A DNA stretch of 64,000 nt from Tolypeutes matacus (taxonomy: Eukaryota; Chordata; Mammalia; Cingulata; Chlamyphoridae): NCBI GenBank assembly GCA_026826555.1, contig JAKSZT010054304.1:48758706-48822705 (forward strand), written 5' to 3'. The notes beneath the pieces were generated by a model. That model saw only the letters and a list, made by a program, of their open reading frames with translations. It was not told the origin of the DNA and ran no database searches. How positions within the stretch are numbered: the stretch's first letter is position 1; the number at the start of each line of letters is the position of its first letter. Below are positions 61,675-64,000 of this stretch, piece by piece. A program made the position numbers and the translations under genes.

Positions 61675-61870
61675 TAGTGGAAAGAGAATGACTTCTGAAG
61701 TCAGACAGACCTTGGTGACTTGGAGTAGGTTACTTAATGACCCTGTGACTCAGTTTCCTCTTCTGTAAGATGGAGGTATTGATACTTGTTGAGAAGTGTT
61801 GCTGTGAGCATCAAGTGAGCTAAAGGGTCTTCAGTAACCCCAGCAGAGTGTGGTATAAAGTATGCCAACT
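61675..61870 (+). mobile_element. MIR SINE
   Basis: TGAAGTCAGACAGACCTTG, GACTCAGTTTCCTCTTCTG and TGAGCATCAAGTGAGC. Confidence 0.65.
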
Positions 61871-62339
61871 TTGGAGCCAGTTCTGGTTCTCAGGCTTCTC
61901 CAACCATGAATTTCCAGGGACAGGTCACTAAATTTCCTGGGTCTTTTGTTGTCTGCAATGCAGAATACTGATACCCATCGTATCTGCTGTACATGACACT
62001 ATAAAAGCCTGAGTCGTCGTGATGGCCTACGAGGCCTAATATCTAGACCCCGGCTGTTTCCCCGAATGGTGGCCCCTAGGCTCCCCTGGTGCAGGCTCAC
62101 TCTGACCCAGCCATATTGGTTCCTCAAACTCATCAGGCACATTCTCACCTTAGGGCCTTTGCACTTTGTGTGTGAACATATGCACATGCATGCACACACA
62201 TGAACATAAACTGATATTATACTTTGATTGGATTGATAGACTATTAAGGCAAAGCGAGGCTGTTTGTAGAGACCCAACCTTTTCAAAGTAACCTTGAGCT
62301 GGGCATCCATCCCCAGATACCTGCATGGCTTGCACCCTC

Positions 62340-62545
62340 ACCTCCTTCAGGTCTTCATTTAAAAGTTGTACTATTTAAGCATAAAACTGTCATTTCCATC
62401 TTCATCATAGCTTATATCTCTCTCCTTTCTTGGAATGCTATTTTGTTTAATTATCTGTTTCTCCACTAGAATTAAAGCTCCACGAGGGTGGTTTGTTCAT
62501 TGCTTGGCACGTAGTAGGTGTTAAATTCACATTTCTTGAATAAAT
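62340..62545 (+). mobile_element. L2 3' end
   Basis: AATTAAAGCTCCACGAGGGTG and TTGGCACGTAGTAGGTGTTA, then GAATAAATGATC. Confidence 0.7.
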
Positions 62546-62564
62546 GATCTGGGTGAATTAAAAA

Positions 62565-62890
62565 TAAATAGCAAACACTTACATAGTGCTTTCTATATGC
62601 CAGACAATATTCTAAGACATATATAATATACATAATATAATATGATATATGATAAAATACATAGTATATAATATAATATTCCATTTAATTCTTACAGCAG
62701 CCTTATAGAAGTTCTAAGAATTAAATAAAATAAAAATGGCTACCTCATTGAACATTAGCAGTACAGATAACTAAACGCTAAGGAGGAACTCGGGGAACAG
62801 AGAGGTTAAGTAACTTATCCAAGGTCTCACAGCTTGTAGGCAGCAGAGCCAGACTTCCAATCCAGGCAGCCGGTTGCTGAATGAAGAACA
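62565..62890 (+). mobile_element. MIR SINE with AT-rich expansion
   Basis: CATAGTGCTTTCTATATGCC, then an AT-rich tract (62618-62680), then AGAGAGGTTAAGTAACTTAT and GCCAGACTTCCAATCC. Confidence 0.65.
62618..62680. repeat. AT-rich (TAATA)n-like tract
   Basis: Imperfect ATATAATA repeats inside the MIR copy. Confidence 0.7.
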
Positions 62891-62995
62891 ATGTCAACAG
62901 CAATATGCTATGTGCCAGCCACCGAGGGGAGACCTCAACTTAAGTATTCTTCTTTCTTCTTTGTGATAATCCTTGGAGGTAAAGATGATTGAGGG

Positions 62996-64000
62996 AACTT
63001 CTGGGAAGATGGTGGACTGGTAAGACATGGGAATCTCTTCTCCAGAAAAATAGCTAGAGAACAGGCTGAAACAGCCTCAAAATAGATCTTCTAGGGTTTA
63101 GGACAGCAGGTGAAGGCTGCACACCACCCAGAGGAGAGAGGGACAAAAGAGGGAAATTGCGACGACAGAACCCTGAGTTGGAACCAGCAGCGGCTGCTGC
63201 TGCCGGCACCCTCCCCCACACTCGTTAGAATTCTCGGGCCTCTGGGCCTGCGGCTACAGACAAAGGGGGCTCCAGGGATCTACCACTCCCGGAAAGGGGA
63301 GAGAGAGGGACACAGCCTTAGGCTGACTCAGTTCTGACCCGCAATTTGGGCTGCAGAGCCCCACGGACCCTTCCACACGGTGGTTTGCCTGGGAGCCTAG
63401 GAAGGACTGGAGAAATCCGACCCTCGGAACCTCCCTCTCTTCTAGCCTGGACTAATTGTGGAGGACTCCACAGGAGAGGGGAGAGAGAGCCTGGGGCTGA
63501 CCCTGCTTTTGACTCACAGGTTTGGTCTGCCCTGTCCCAAGAGCCCTTCCAGGCCGGGTGGGGCTGTGCCATTGTTTGCCTTGGAGCCTGCAAGGGGCTA
63601 AAGATATACAAACCTCCCAATCTCCTCCTCTACTAACAGGGACTAATTGTTGAGGATTCAGAGGGGAGAGGAAATATTTCCTAGCTGGGAAAAGGGAGGG
63701 GGCTGCCAGAGAAGACTGGAGAACTGTCTCAGAAAGTTTGAATTACAAGGCTCTTGGCCCCCAGTCAGGAAGCTCTACCACATTGATCTGGTCTGTGTCA
63801 CAACAAATACACTCCGACCAGGCATTGAATTGAGAGCTGCCAACGAACGCCATCTCCTGGCAGAACAAGGAAGTGCACATAAGAAAATTAAAAATAAACA
63901 GGAGAGGCTTTTCCTGGCCTCTATAGCCTCCCTGCCCAAGGCCCTAGGAAACAACTCTACAACCAATTACTGGATCCAGTGCCCAGTTTTGAGCAACCAG
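62996..64000 (+). mobile_element. 5' end of a second young L1, cut by window end
   Basis: Starts near 62996 (AACTTCTGGGAAGATGGTGG). It matches the 5'UTR of the L1 at 26857-32759 over its whole visible 1.0 kb, in the opposite orientation. The last bases correspond to about 31757 of the first copy, so ORF1 would begin just beyond the window. Its coding potential cannot be judged. Confidence 0.92.
63318..63572 (-). CDS. Antisense ORF in second L1 5'UTR (hypothetical)
   Basis: ATG at 63572 (reading -), 84 codons. It starts MAQPHPAWKGSWDRADQ and matches the ORF at 32179 for about the first 57 residues, then diverges because a one-base indel shifts the frame before both end in ESA. The sense strand of this region is also open in both copies, so openness may reflect base composition. 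Confidence 0.28.
   Translation of the reverse strand: MAQPHPAWKGSWDRADQTCESKAGSAPGSLSPLLWSPPQLVQARREGGSEGRISPVLPRLPGKPPCGRVRGALQPKLRVRTESA

Overview
The window is mammalian nuclear DNA, very probably from the nine-banded armadillo (Dasypus). It is dominated by interspersed repeats, and the multi-exon genes have GT-AG introns. At least nine tRNA-derived SINEs match the armadillo DAS type, several with clean target-site duplications. The L1 and LTR families also look xenarthran. Ancient eutherian repeats (L2, MIR, MER5A, ERV-L) are scattered between them. A 10-N assembly gap lies at 28903-28912.

Only one functional protein-coding gene is supported: interleukin-19 (IL19) on the + strand. It has five coding exons (54013-54156, 54305-54370, 56548-56700, 57705-57779, 59672-59788) encoding 184 residues, and a poly(A) signal at 60199. 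All splice sites are canonical, all introns are phase 0, and the six mature cysteines are present. A possible TATA-containing promoter and untranslated first exon lies at about 51581-51661. IL19 belongs to the IL-10 cytokine cluster, but no IL10 or IL20 exons were recognised here, so those neighbours probably lie outside the window.

Layout: 1-17 kb is ordinary intergenic DNA with L2, MIR, MER5A, MaLR-like LTRs, DAS SINEs and an RPSA retropseudogene (13022-13990, -). 17.6-22.4 kb is a degraded ERV-L provirus split by a SKP1 retropseudogene (about 19634-21063, -) and by an L1 3' end that appears to carry a 3' transduction. 23.3-38.7 kb is a nest of L1 elements on the - strand: an old L1 is split by an LTR, that LTR is split by a nearly full-length young L1 (26857-32759), and the old L1 also carries a DAS SINE. 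38.7-53.9 kb is intergenic with an L1 fragment, DAS SINEs and hAT MITEs. 53.9-60.2 kb is IL19. At 62.996 kb a second young L1 begins on the + strand and runs off the end.

No new multi-gene system was found. The best leads are an antisense ORF shared by the two young L1 5'UTRs (resembling primate ORF0 in concept), a 38-bp exact duplication between two unrelated repeats, the L1 3' transduction, an in-frame 114-bp duplication in L1 ORF2, a C-terminal extension of IL-19, and the inverted pair of L1 5'UTRs flanking IL19.
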